A stretch of DNA of 39,457 bases from a virus. The notes below the pieces were generated by a model, which did not search any database, was not told the origin of the DNA, and saw nothing but the letters and a program-made list of their open reading frames with translations. Both the position numbers and the translations under genes were made by a program. Of the stretch, positions 23,524 to 29,514 are shown in pieces (positions within the stretch are counted from its first letter, which is position 1; every line of letters begins with the position of its first letter). Where the stretch lies: the IMG/VR virus record IMGVR_UViG_3300035698_004646, positions 1 through 39,457 of that record, one strand, 5' to 3'.

Positions 23524-23921
23524 TACTGACTCCTATGCTTAGTTTTAAACTCCCTGAAGCCCTTCTCAGAGAGGCGATTGATTTCATTCTTATAGCTGAT
23601 CCTCTTCTTATTTATATCCCGTACCTCAATCATCATATTACGAACGTCCTCGGCTGGGAACAACTCAGGGTGATCAGCCTTACGGAAATCATTCTCCCGC
23701 ACCCATACCATATGATTGGTTTGAGCTAGCCTGATGATTGCTGAGATAAAGGCACCGTCATAACCAGCTTCGGTTAATGCCTCAGTTAGGTATGTGAATT
23801 CTTGGATGGCATCTTCTGCTCCGTGATACATCTTGAGGGCAAGGATAGATATCCTGTCAAGTACATCCCCTAAGCTCATTCTCGGCATACCAGTTAAGTC
23901 TGTTCCTTTAAACGTATCCAT
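23523..23921 (-). CDS. DUF6165-like helical protein
   Basis: A 132-residue protein. The start at 23921 is preferred because GGGGAG lies just upstream; the earlier TTG and ATG lie in or against the palindrome and have no site. SLGDVLDRISILALKMYH and, later, VRDINKKRISYKNEINRL resemble the GE.lDKlSIL..K pattern of DUF6165, which is found beside glycosyltransferases and surface-polysaccharide genes. If right, it links the ThDP/radical-SAM cassette to sugar chemistry. The assignment is by memory of a pattern and is uncertain. Confidence 0.45.
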   Translation of the reverse strand: MDTFKGTDLTGMPRMSLGDVLDRISILALKMYHGAEDAIQEFTYLTEALTEAGYDGAFISAIIRLAQTNHMVWVRENDFRKADHPELFPAEDVRNMMIEVRDINKKRISYKNEINRLSEKGFREFKTKHRSQ

Positions 23922-23933
23922 GGCTCTCCCCAT

Positions 23934-23948
23934 TTTCAAAAGTTGAAA
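23934..23948. promoter_or_regulatory. Palindrome TTTCAA-N3-TTGAAA, copy 4
   Basis: An exact copy with spacer AAG. It directly abuts the stop codon of the upstream leftward gene (stop at 23949-23951) and lies 12 nt before the chosen start at 23921, beside GGGGAG. It is at the head of the DUF6165-like, coiled-coil and PP-subunit genes. Confidence 0.7.
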
Positions 23949-24104
23949 TTACTTACTAGGCTTTACCGTTAAGTCATACTCCTTCATATCATATTTATCA
24001 ATGATATGTGCTTCTACACCCTCAGCTGTATAGTTGACGCTGCTGAAGTCCAGGTCTGGACAGTTAGAATATAACTGAGCGATAAGCTCAATCATGTTGC
24101 TCAT
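23949..24104 (-). CDS. Small hypothetical protein
   Basis: A 51-residue protein. The start at 24104 follows AAGGAG by 7 nt; an in-frame ATG 27 nt earlier lacks a site. It is mildly acidic with a short helix (MIELIAQLYSNCPDLDF) and strands (VNYTAEGVEAHIID, YDLTVKPSK). It overlaps the end of the previous gene by 17 nt and is followed at once by the palindrome. Function unknown. Confidence 0.5.
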   Translation of the reverse strand: MSNMIELIAQLYSNCPDLDFSSVNYTAEGVEAHIIDKYDMKEYDLTVKPSK

Positions 24105-24381
24105 CCGCAATCTCCTTATCAAGTGTTTCATAGTTTTCTACAATATTCTGCAAGTCCTTCTTTGCCTTTTGCAGAAGCACCATAGCTTCGTCAGTCTCTT
24201 TCTGCTTTTCTGTGCGTGTGTGCACAATGTGAGAAAGCTCACGGCTACACCAAAAGATAGGATATTCTTCTTTTATCTCATCGCTGGTCATTTCACGGTT
24301 TTCTTCCTCATTCCACAGGTCTGGGTCTGTGTCCCCCATATGTGAATCAAGTACCTCAGCTATAGGCTTTAAGTTATCCAT
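24088..24381 (-). CDS. Small acidic helical protein
   Basis: A 97-residue acidic protein with GAGGTG upstream. Its second half is a long coiled coil (LLQKAKKDLQNIVENYETLD). The first half contains a CxR-type turn (YPIFWCSRELSHIV) with aromatic residues. No family match. It overlaps the next gene. Confidence 0.5.
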   Translation of the reverse strand: MDNLKPIAEVLDSHMGDTDPDLWNEEENREMTSDEIKEEYPIFWCSRELSHIVHTRTEKQKETDEAMVLLQKAKKDLQNIVENYETLDKEIADEQHD

Positions 24382-24384
24382 TGT

Positions 24385-24576
24385 TCACACCTCAGCCTTC
24401 TTTTTCTTATTTGCATAATACCACTTCATTCTAGCATCATGCTGACTAGCCTTCTTACACTTATCACATACAATGTTTTTGTTCTTACTCATACTTGTGA
24501 AGCGTGAGAACTTTTTTCCGCACTTTTTGCATGTAAGTACTCTATCATAGACTGTTCTTCTTTGTGGTGCTTCCAT
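24385..24576 (-). CDS. Zinc-ribbon mini-protein
   Basis: A 63-residue basic protein with CKKC (16-19) and CDKC (37-40), which make a four-cysteine zinc ribbon, then a Lys-rich tail (MKWYYANKKKKAEV). Such proteins often bind DNA, RNA polymerase or RNA. The GGAGG site is supplied by the end of the preceding small membrane gene. It could be an early regulator acting on host transcription. Confidence 0.6.
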   Translation of the reverse strand: MEAPQRRTVYDRVLTCKKCGKKFSRFTSMSKNKNIVCDKCKKASQHDARMKWYYANKKKKAEV

Positions 24577-24579
24577 AGG

Positions 24580-24675
24580 TTAACCTCCATTTATTATATA
24601 CACAGCTGTTGTGAATATTAGAATGAATAGGATAAGTAATCCCCAAAGAAAGTTCCTTTTTTGCATACGTAACAT
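24580..24675 (-). CDS. Mini membrane protein
   Basis: A 31-residue protein with one hydrophobic helix (NFLWGLLILFILIFTTAVYI) flanked by basic residues at the N-terminus. GGAGGGAGAATGAA precedes the start and its last codons hold the GGAGG for the zinc-ribbon gene. An alternative 20-codon frame from ATG 24680 overlaps it. A short early membrane peptide could alter host membrane state or block superinfection. Confidence 0.4.
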   Translation of the reverse strand: MLRMQKRNFLWGLLILFILIFTTAVYIINGG

Positions 24676-24696
24676 TTCATTCTCCCTCCTCCTCGT

Positions 24697-25770
24697 TTAG
24701 ATAAAGTTAATATGGTCAGGCATGTTTAAGTAATTCCAGATGAACTCGTTTGTACTGTCATGTCGCCAACACCCTTGACAGTCCTTGTGAACGTCAAACT
24801 CTCTACGCATGTACTTAATAACTTCCCAATACCATCCACTATCAAGTATTTGCTTCAAGCCCATGTGTTCAAGGTCTCCATAACAATACTTAGGGTCATT
24901 GAATAGATAGCCACATGGGTAACACTTACCATTCCCACTGATTTGGAAGAGGAGAGGACAGTCAACGCAATGGTCATACTTACGCTCGCCTTTGGCATCA
25001 ATCCTCTCCCACTTAGGAATTATCTTCGTAACGTCGTTGCTCATATCCGCAGCATCATTAAGTGGTGTTAAGACATCCCGATTAGAGTACCACTCAAGGT
25101 TAAAAGGTTTCATTTCTGCGCATCCTGGATCACTAAACTGTTTGATGACCATATAATCCAGCTTATTGTCAATAGCGAAGTGTGCCTCGGGGATAACGTA
25201 GGGAAGGGCATCAGGAATAAGTACCATTTGCAAGCCCAGCGTGGTGTTGGAGAGAAGGTCTTTCTTCATAGCTACCATCTTCTTAATATTGGCTTGCACA
25301 GAGTACCACTTCGGGACGCCATGTATGGTCTTATAACCCTCTTCCCCAACTGCTGAAAGGTTAAAGCGTACCCATGTGCAAGTGGACAACATAATACTCA
25401 TTAACTCGTCACTCATCTCAATGCCATTCGTTGCAATACCTATGTTTACACCACCTACAGCTAGCATATTAAGTGCTTTAGGAAGGTCAGGGTGAAGCGT
25501 ATTCTCCCCATCCCCTGTAAACGTGACGCTCTTGATACCACATTTAACTACGTCATAGCAGAACTGAAGAAGTGCATCAGATGACCACATAGTTGGTGCA
25601 GGCTTCTGAAATATCCCATAGCAGTAAGAACACTTAGCATTACATGCTTTAGTGATAGCACAATCTATGTGCAGAGGGTATACTCTCTTACCATCTCTGA
25701 AGTGCTCATGCACCTTATCCATATGCCAAAGCAGTTTATTCCCATCAAAGTTCCATTTATCGTTTTTCAT
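24697..25770 (-). CDS. Radical SAM enzyme with SPASM-like C-terminus
   Basis: A 357-residue protein; the start at 25770 has GAGGAG upstream. C43-x3-C47-x2-C50 (ACNAKCSYC) is the SAM cluster site, FTGDGENTLHPDL the GGE-like motif, and there is an auxiliary set of Cys in CVDCPLL, GKCYPCGYL, KYCYGD and DCQGCWRH that fits a SPASM domain. SPASM enzymes modify peptides, proteins or sugars. It lies 15-20 nt from a palindrome and is the first gene after it. A different enzyme from the one at 20198, though both may act on one pathway. The substrate cannot be read. Confidence 0.8.
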   Translation of the reverse strand: MKNDKWNFDGNKLLWHMDKVHEHFRDGKRVYPLHIDCAITKACNAKCSYCYGIFQKPAPTMWSSDALLQFCYDVVKCGIKSVTFTGDGENTLHPDLPKALNMLAVGGVNIGIATNGIEMSDELMSIMLSTCTWVRFNLSAVGEEGYKTIHGVPKWYSVQANIKKMVAMKKDLLSNTTLGLQMVLIPDALPYVIPEAHFAIDNKLDYMVIKQFSDPGCAEMKPFNLEWYSNRDVLTPLNDAADMSNDVTKIIPKWERIDAKGERKYDHCVDCPLLFQISGNGKCYPCGYLFNDPKYCYGDLEHMGLKQILDSGWYWEVIKYMRREFDVHKDCQGCWRHDSTNEFIWNYLNMPDHINFI

Positions 25771-25789
25771 TCTTACTCCTCTCATTCAT

Positions 25790-25804
25790 TTTCAATTCTT
25801 GAAA
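25790..25804. promoter_or_regulatory. Palindrome TTTCAA-N3-TTGAAA, copy 5
   Basis: An exact copy with spacer TTC. It overlaps the last codons and stop of the small gene at 25792-25953 and lies 19 nt before the start of the SPASM radical SAM gene, just ahead of GAGGAG. Confidence 0.7.
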
Positions 25805-25953
25805 TTGAGTTCAGTCTTTGCAGTGTTTATAACACAGACATAGCCAGTATCAGAATCTATAATATCTATCTCTGTAGCCACGTTATCAACTACTGCTTTA
25901 GCAAAGGTTGCACATGCAAGTTTTATTTCATATTCTGTTAATTGTATTTGCAT
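25792..25953 (-). CDS. Small hypothetical protein
   Basis: A 53-residue protein starting one base after the previous stop, with GGTGG in that gene's last codons. It is a helix followed by strands (QLTEYEIKLACATFAKAVVD, then EIDIIDSDTGYVCVINTAKT). Its 3' end forms the palindrome. It lies between two real genes in the right strand and frame; function unknown. Confidence 0.5.
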   Translation of the reverse strand: MQIQLTEYEIKLACATFAKAVVDNVATEIDIIDSDTGYVCVINTAKTELNFKN

Positions 25954-25954
25954 A

Positions 25955-26536
25955 TCAATCCACCATCCCCAACTTAGCCATAAGCGCAGCCTTCCTACCT
26001 GGTGTCATCTTCGCAAGCTCCTTTTCCATTGGGGACATAGGCTCTTGCTTAGCACGTACACCTTTCTTCCTTGAGGACTTAGTTGGTAGGGTAGCACGAG
26101 AATTACGGAGAGCGTCTATCGAAGCCCGAAGGTCATCATCACTTAACTTAGCGACTGTGGACTGGAAGGAAGGAGCAGCAACTTTAATTATTTTCCATAC
26201 AGCTCCCTCTGCAATGCTTTCCTTCAAATCAATTATCTTACTCCCCCCATCTTCATAGGTGAAGCTTATCTCATCCATAACACGCCAGTTGATGTATACT
26301 CGTACATCTTGAAAGTTAGTATTCTTTGCACAGACTGCCCACATACCTTCATTCAAGGGGTCAGGGGTTGGTTGTACCATTGACAAGCGTTCAGCCTTAA
26401 TATAAGCGTTTGCTTGCTCAGGGCTGTCAAAGTTGTGAGCGAGGATATCCCCCTGAGCAATAATCTTCTCAAAGGATAGCACGTCGCCTTTTTTCACGTC
26501 CTTGAAGGTCTCATAATCAACTTTGTTTTGATGCAT
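25955..26536 (-). CDS. Hypothetical protein with basic helical C-terminus
   Basis: A 193-residue protein with GGAGG before the start. The first 120 residues are mixed, with a possible sequence repeat-free fold (VDYETFKDVKKGDVLSFEKI and a strand near MWAVCAKNTNFQDVRVYINW). The last 60 are Lys/Arg-rich and helical (RKKGVRAKQEPMSPMEKELA then KMTPGRKAALMAKLG), like a histone-like DNA-binding tail. Function unknown; DNA or RNA binding is plausible. Confidence 0.5.
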   Translation of the reverse strand: MHQNKVDYETFKDVKKGDVLSFEKIIAQGDILAHNFDSPEQANAYIKAERLSMVQPTPDPLNEGMWAVCAKNTNFQDVRVYINWRVMDEISFTYEDGGSKIIDLKESIAEGAVWKIIKVAAPSFQSTVAKLSDDDLRASIDALRNSRATLPTKSSRKKGVRAKQEPMSPMEKELAKMTPGRKAALMAKLGMVD

Positions 26537-26801
26537 TTACTTCCTCCTTTAGTTTAATAATCACCTCATCTGCCTCAAATACTTCACACTTTAGCCTCTT
26601 AACTGTTTCATTGAGGCGTACAGCCTTTTTCTTATAATAAAATGACTGGTCTCTCCAAGCGATACTTGCCTGATTATGTTTCATCATCAGCCTACGCTTC
26701 AAAGACACAAGCTCTTCCTTCATCCGAGCGTTCTCGGTCTCTAGTCTTCTCATATTTGCTATGAAGGGTATATTTTCATCATTAAGCTTTGGCATTGTCA
26801 T
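26517..26801 (-). CDS. Coiled-coil protein
   Basis: A 94-residue protein. Almost all of it is a Lys/Glu-rich helix with heptads (FIANMRRLETENARMKEELV, RLNETVKRLKCEVFEADEVI). GAAAGAGAG lies before the start. It overlaps its neighbours at both ends. It could be a dimerising accessory; no family. Confidence 0.5.
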   Translation of the reverse strand: MTMPKLNDENIPFIANMRRLETENARMKEELVSLKRRLMMKHNQASIAWRDQSFYYKKKAVRLNETVKRLKCEVFEADEVIIKLKEEVNASKQS

Positions 26802-26958
26802 ACTCTCTTTCTATCTTTGCTCTTGTGCTGAAATATATAGCATAAAGTTGTTTCTTTTTCATTCTCGTTAACTTGCTCCTAGAGAAGTTCCTTTCCTTCC
26901 TCCCTAGGAGCCAGTCTATAAGTTGATGCTTTTGGCTAGGTATCCAGAAGCGACTCAT
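26782..26958 (-). CDS. Small basic protein
   Basis: A 58-residue protein that starts directly at the stop of the 4-Cys gene (TAA then ATG) and runs 20 nt into the coiled-coil gene. FWIPSQKHQLIDWLL and SKLTRMKKKQLYAIYF form a helix-turn-helix-like pair seen in many small phage proteins. Basic and probably nucleic-acid binding. Not an assigned family. Confidence 0.5.
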   Translation of the reverse strand: MSRFWIPSQKHQLIDWLLGRKERNFSRSKLTRMKKKQLYAIYFSTRAKIEREYDNAKA

Positions 26959-27075
26959 TTACCTGATCCCCTCAAATATGATCTTAGCAGGGCAAATACC
27001 TTGTAACTTAGCAAATGCGCACTCCTTGCCGCTCTTCTTGCACCCCTTGCATATCTTTTCCAGTGCCTCTAACAT
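26959..27075 (-). CDS. Four-cysteine mini-protein
   Basis: A 38-residue protein with a strong AAGGAGG site 7 nt before ATG. Cysteines at 9, 12, 19 and 28 (ICKGCKKSGKECAFAKL) form a likely zinc site. It is coupled to the next gene (TAA then ATG). It is one of several short zinc-type genes in the early operon; the role is unknown. Confidence 0.5.
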   Translation of the reverse strand: MLEALEKICKGCKKSGKECAFAKLQGICPAKIIFEGIR

Positions 27076-27102
27076 TGTGCTACCTCCTTACATTGTTATA
27101 AC

Positions 27103-27348
27103 CTACTTAGCTATCAACTCCATCTTATGCAGGGTCATGCTTAAAAGTAACTTCTTAGGAATTGTCGGGTGTTGTATTTCTGCAGTGATGCACTTCTTAC
27201 AGTATTCCCGAGTAACAACACCGTTACACCTTTCAAACTTAACAACTGCTACCTTTTCCACGTCCTTGCATAAACATATCCTACACTTACCCAGCACTTT
27301 ATCAAGTATTTTCTTAGGTGCATTAAAATCCACATATACCTTAGTCAT
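27103..27348 (-). CDS. Small zinc-binding protein
   Basis: An 81-residue protein with AAGGGAG before the start. CRICLC (22-27), a lone Cys near 41, and EYCKKC (49-54) make a treble-clef or ribbon-like cluster, followed by a helical basic tail. A palindrome lies 17 nt upstream. A second-gene position in the early operon suggests a host-takeover or transcription factor role, which is an inference. Confidence 0.55.
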   Translation of the reverse strand: MTKVYVDFNAPKKILDKVLGKCRICLCKDVEKVAVVKFERCNGVVTREYCKKCITAEIQHPTIPKKLLLSMTLHKMELIAK

Positions 27349-27365
27349 AACAGACTCCCTTCCAT

Positions 27366-27380
27366 TTTCAATTATTGAAC
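27366..27380. promoter_or_regulatory. Palindrome TTTCAA-N3-TTGAA(C), copy 6
   Basis: An 11/12 match (last base C instead of A) with spacer TTA. It lies between the stop of the 27385-27636 gene and the start at 27348, 17 nt upstream of that start, beside AAGGGAG. Confidence 0.6.
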
Positions 27381-27384
27381 TTAG

Positions 27385-27636
27385 TTACGCTACCTCAACC
27401 ATGCTCATTGTCAAGGCAAGCTTATCTACAATTGCAATACTGTTCTTTTTAAAACCAACAAACCTACAGACATAAGACTTGTGCGTAAGGAAGAGAATTT
27501 GTATCTCATCGTCCTTAAGCCCAATATAGTCAGGGTCATGCACACTTGTACCTTGATAATCATGCCAAGCTGTTTTCAACGCAACCTTTGGGCTAAGTAT
27601 TTTTCTATCCTCATTCATAATCGTGTTAGAATACAT
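27385..27636 (-). CDS. First gene of the early operon, hypothetical
   Basis: An 83-residue protein with GAGGAGG before the start. It is a mixed alpha-beta protein (PDYIGLKDDEIQILFLTHKS, VGFKKNSIAIVDKLALTMSM). It is the first gene after the consensus promoter at 27880-27908, so it is expected to be expressed immediately on infection. No family is recognised. Confidence 0.55.
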   Translation of the reverse strand: MYSNTIMNEDRKILSPKVALKTAWHDYQGTSVHDPDYIGLKDDEIQILFLTHKSYVCRFVGFKKNSIAIVDKLALTMSMVEVA

Positions 27637-27680
27637 TTGATACCTCCTCTTTCGTTTTGAGCATTGTTAAGTGTCAAAAT

Positions 27681-27744
27681 AATGACGGTCATTTTCAATG
27701 GCAACAAATGTGCCAACTTCAATACTATTTTCAACCGATTGAAA
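27681..27744. promoter_or_regulatory. Operator-like cluster in the early leader
   Basis: Three inverted repeats lie in the leader of the early operon: AATGAC-G-GTCATT at 27681-27693; TGGCA-N7-TGCCA at 27699-27715 (shares TGCCAA with the 26-bp array at 29094-29152); and TTTCAA-N4-TTGAAA at 27729-27744, a one-base-longer variant of the genome-wide palindrome. All lie downstream of the promoter, so they could act on the mRNA leader or block elongation. Confidence 0.5.
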
Positions 27745-27879
27745 AAGCGTTGACGTTATCCCATTAGATCGCTTGTAATGCCGTCAAATATGGTCGTGGT
27801 TGCGTTATCTCAATAAATGAATAACCTTGTCTAGCTATTTTGTAAACATGGTAAATAACAAGTATTTTCGACGTATTTG

Positions 27880-27908
27880 ATTATACCATAGTAACGGCAT
27901 AATGTCAA
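27880..27908 (-). promoter_or_regulatory. Consensus sigma-A promoter of the early operon
   Basis: On the minus strand, TTGACA (27903-27908) and TATAAT (27880-27885) with a 17-bp spacer, a perfect match to the sigma-70/sigma-A consensus. It faces the 27385-27636 gene. The predicted start of transcription (about 27873) leaves a leader of roughly 240 nt holding the operator cluster. Confidence 0.8.
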
Positions 27909-27989
27909 GTATTCTTTACCAATTTATTGTCTTTTTTTCTGCACAAGGGCAAGACGTGTGCCAATGCACAAACGTCATAAAAACTATGA

Positions 27990-28330
27990 CTTTTCTATTA
28001 CCCATGAATTACACACCTAATTTCGATCAAGGCTAGTTTACTCCAACCTATACATGCTTAGGCTATACTTATTACCAATGAATTACAACCGTTTACACAA
28101 GTTTTGTGTAATCGTTAAAGTATTGAAAATACAAGAGTTAGGGGTAAAGTTACACGTCTCACATTTACACTCGTGTATGCTTAAAACATGGGTTACACAT
28201 AATGCGTGTAATTCATGGGTAAAAAATGTGTAATTCGTTGGTAATATACTCTTTTTATCTTTTTTTATTTTTTTTTTATATAATGATAGTAACAACTTAC
28301 GTCAATGACACATAAATGCTTTGTGTAATC
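27990..28330. repeat. Iteron-like array; possible origin or control region
   Basis: This non-coding stretch has four copies of TTACC(C/A)A(T/C)GAATTACA. Copies at 27998 and 28072 are on the + strand; those at 28229 and 28206 are on the minus strand, in inverted layout. The outer copy TTACCCATGAATTACAC (27998-28014) is repeated exactly in inverse at 28206-28222. TTACACAA-GTT-TTGTGTAA forms a perfect palindrome at 28093-28111, and about nine TTACAC/GTGTAA units occur overall. A T-rich run (28251-28282) follows, as in a DNA-unwinding element. Repeats, symmetry and an AT-rich flank suggest a replication origin or a regulator array. Confidence 0.6.
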
Positions 28331-28396
28331 TGTGGTTTTCTAGCAATATGCGTATACCCTTGTTTCGTACTAGTCTCGTTATATGAGGAAAGGCAC

Positions 28397-28439
28397 AAAA
28401 AAAGACAGGCTAAGGGGTTTTAATCCTCAACCTGCCTGT
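28397..28439 (-). terminator. Strong rho-independent terminator of the 110-aa gene
   Basis: On the minus strand, ACAGGC (28439-28434) pairs with GCCTGT (28410-28405), with further inner pairing, then seven T residues (28403-28397). It ends the short transcript of the 28506-28838 gene. The + side has only a short TTTT, so it works mainly leftwards. Confidence 0.75.
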
Positions 28440-28443
28440 TTTA

Positions 28444-28461
28444 TTGAAAACTAGACTAGGC
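28444..28461. repeat. 18-bp inverted repeat, trailer arm
   Basis: TTGAAAACTAGACTAGGC. Its partner is at 28861-28878. The only difference is one base, and in the minus-strand transcript it becomes a G-U pair, so the leader and trailer of the 28506-28838 mRNA could form an unbroken 18-bp duplex. This arm lies between the stop codon and the terminator. Confidence 0.7.
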
Positions 28462-28505
28462 GATTATTTATCAGTTGCAACTATTATTTTTGTAAAGCCT
28501 TGATA

Positions 28506-28838
28506 CTAAAGATTTTCAAGGTCTTCAAGAGTCAAGCCTTTTGCCTTCAAGATTGCGAGCAATCCCTTATCAGCTTGTCGGCTTGCCTTGCGGTCTGCTT
28601 TATCTTCCTCAGACAGTACTGCTCTTGTGCTATGACCGTTTGCCGTCTTAGCCTTTTCCCTAGCGGTGTTATTACTGTCAACCTTGACCATGCGCTGAAT
28701 AGTAGCAAGTGCCTTGCCTTCGCCTAGTACCTCGACTGCATCTGCTACACTGTCAAACACATGATATGCAAAATCATACGCTACTGTTTCCCCTGTTTCT
28801 TTTACCTTGTAATTGCCGCTTCCTTGTAATGTATTCAT
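28506..28838 (-). CDS. Small protein of a stand-alone, rRNA-like expressed transcript
   Basis: A 110-residue protein. The first 60 residues contain strands (NYKVKETGETVAYDFAYHVF) and a helix; the last 45 are charged and helical (SEEDKADRKASRQADKG). It is flanked by two near-consensus promoters with boxA-like leaders upstream and a strong terminator downstream, so it is a separate and probably highly expressed leftward unit. No family match. The ribosome site is AAAGG about 10 nt before the start. Confidence 0.6.
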   Translation of the reverse strand: MNTLQGSGNYKVKETGETVAYDFAYHVFDSVADAVEVLGEGKALATIQRMVKVDSNNTAREKAKTANGHSTRAVLSEEDKADRKASRQADKGLLAILKAKGLTLEDLENL

Positions 28839-28860
28839 AGTAGTAAAACCTTTCGTTCTT

Positions 28861-28887
28861 GCCTAGCCTAGTTTTCAAAGAGCAATT
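28861..28887 (-). promoter_or_regulatory. boxA-like leader element with inverted repeat arm
   Basis: On the minus strand the leader reads AATTGCTCTTTGAAAACTAG, which matches the Gram-positive rRNA boxA pattern (TGYTCTTTGAAAACT). The 18-bp arm (28861-28878) overlaps it and pairs with 28444-28461. A second boxA-like copy, TTGCTCTTTGAA, is at 28958-28971 downstream of the outer promoter. Confidence 0.65.
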
Positions 28888-28900
28888 GTCTTATGATTAT

Positions 28901-28929
28901 ACTATATCATACTTGTATACCTTTGTCAA
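28901..28929 (-). promoter_or_regulatory. Inner promoter (P1) of the 110-aa gene
   Basis: On the minus strand, TTGACA (28924-28929), a 17-bp spacer and TATAGT (28901-28906). One of two tandem promoters, 82 bp apart, each followed by a boxA-like element, as in rRNA operons. Confidence 0.75.
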
Positions 28930-28982
28930 GGTTTATTTCAAAGTATTTCAAAGTATATTCAAAGAGCAATTTCAACAACTGC

Positions 28983-29011
28983 ATTGTATTATACTATCGG
29001 CACAATGTCAA
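28983..29011 (-). promoter_or_regulatory. Outer promoter (P2) of the 110-aa gene
   Basis: On the minus strand, TTGACA (29006-29011), a 17-bp spacer and TACAAT (28983-28988). It lies in the second copy of an imperfect tandem repeat (about 84 bp period) that carries both a promoter and a boxA-like element. Confidence 0.7.
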
Positions 29012-29061
29012 GGTTTATTTAGCATTAAGTGAAAATAGTTTTAATTGAAAATGGGTACAGG

Positions 29062-29152
29062 TTGGCATAACCTATGCAGTAGCGCAAAGACTATGCCATG
29101 TTAGCATTGACAAGTAGTGTGCCAACTTAGCATTGACACAAACTATGCCAAC
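29062..29152. repeat. 26-bp tandem operator-like array
   Basis: TGCCA boxes at 29094, 29120 and 29146 are spaced exactly 26 bp, 2.5 helical turns. The last two units (29101-29126, 29127-29152) share TTAGCATTGACA...TGCCAAC; the first unit keeps only its right half. An inverted TTGGCA is at 29062. The same motif is in the early leader (27699-27715), so one protein may bind both. The rest of the 28839-29636 gap is covered by the promoter, boxA and terminator entries; I saw no gene in it. Confidence 0.6.
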
Positions 29153-29344
29153 ATTGAAAACATGGGTATATACAGGCTACCCTACCCCCCCATGGGATTC
29201 GCAGAATATAGTGATACCCCTTTTTAATATGCGATATATTTTTTCACTTTCCTAGCCTAACATCAAACTAGCCTTGTTTTCCCCTGCCTCTTTTCCACAG
29301 GATAACGCTTATTCAATGAATGAAAAAATATTTTAAAAAAAGAC

Positions 29345-29373
29345 TTGACTTTTTACTTTATATATGGTATGAT
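29345..29373 (+). promoter_or_regulatory. Rightward sigma-A-type promoter of the packaging module
   Basis: TTGACT (29345-29350), a 17-bp spacer and TATGAT (29368-29373), with an AT-rich upstream region. It is the only clear rightward promoter before the terminase gene. Transcription should start near 29380, giving a leader that meets the terminator hairpin at 29515. Confidence 0.7.
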
Positions 29374-29514
29374 ATAAATAGTGGAAAAAATGCAATTTTT
29401 AGGCTAACTTGTTGAATTTTGCACTTTTTACGGTTTTGAAAATGTTGAAAATACGCAAAACCCGCCCACTAAAACTACGTCGAGGCTGATCACCTTGATG
29501 AATACCTACTAGCT

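Noticed and set aside
27751-27780. Rightward promoter-like TTGACG-18-TGTAAT in the early leader
   Set aside because: Weak match; it points away from any gene within the next 1.8 kb.
28083-28295. A 70-codon minus-strand reading frame across the iteron array
   Set aside because: It has no ribosome site, low-complexity basic start and lies over the repeats; chance frame in AT-rich DNA.
29290-29303. DnaA-box-like TTTTCCACA near the late promoter
   Set aside because: A single near match, without clustering; too weak to call an origin.
29442-29489. A 15-residue basic leader peptide frame (MLKIRKTRPLKLRRG) in the late leader
   Set aside because: No ribosome site, and it overlaps direct TTGAAAATRYG repeats; may be chance.
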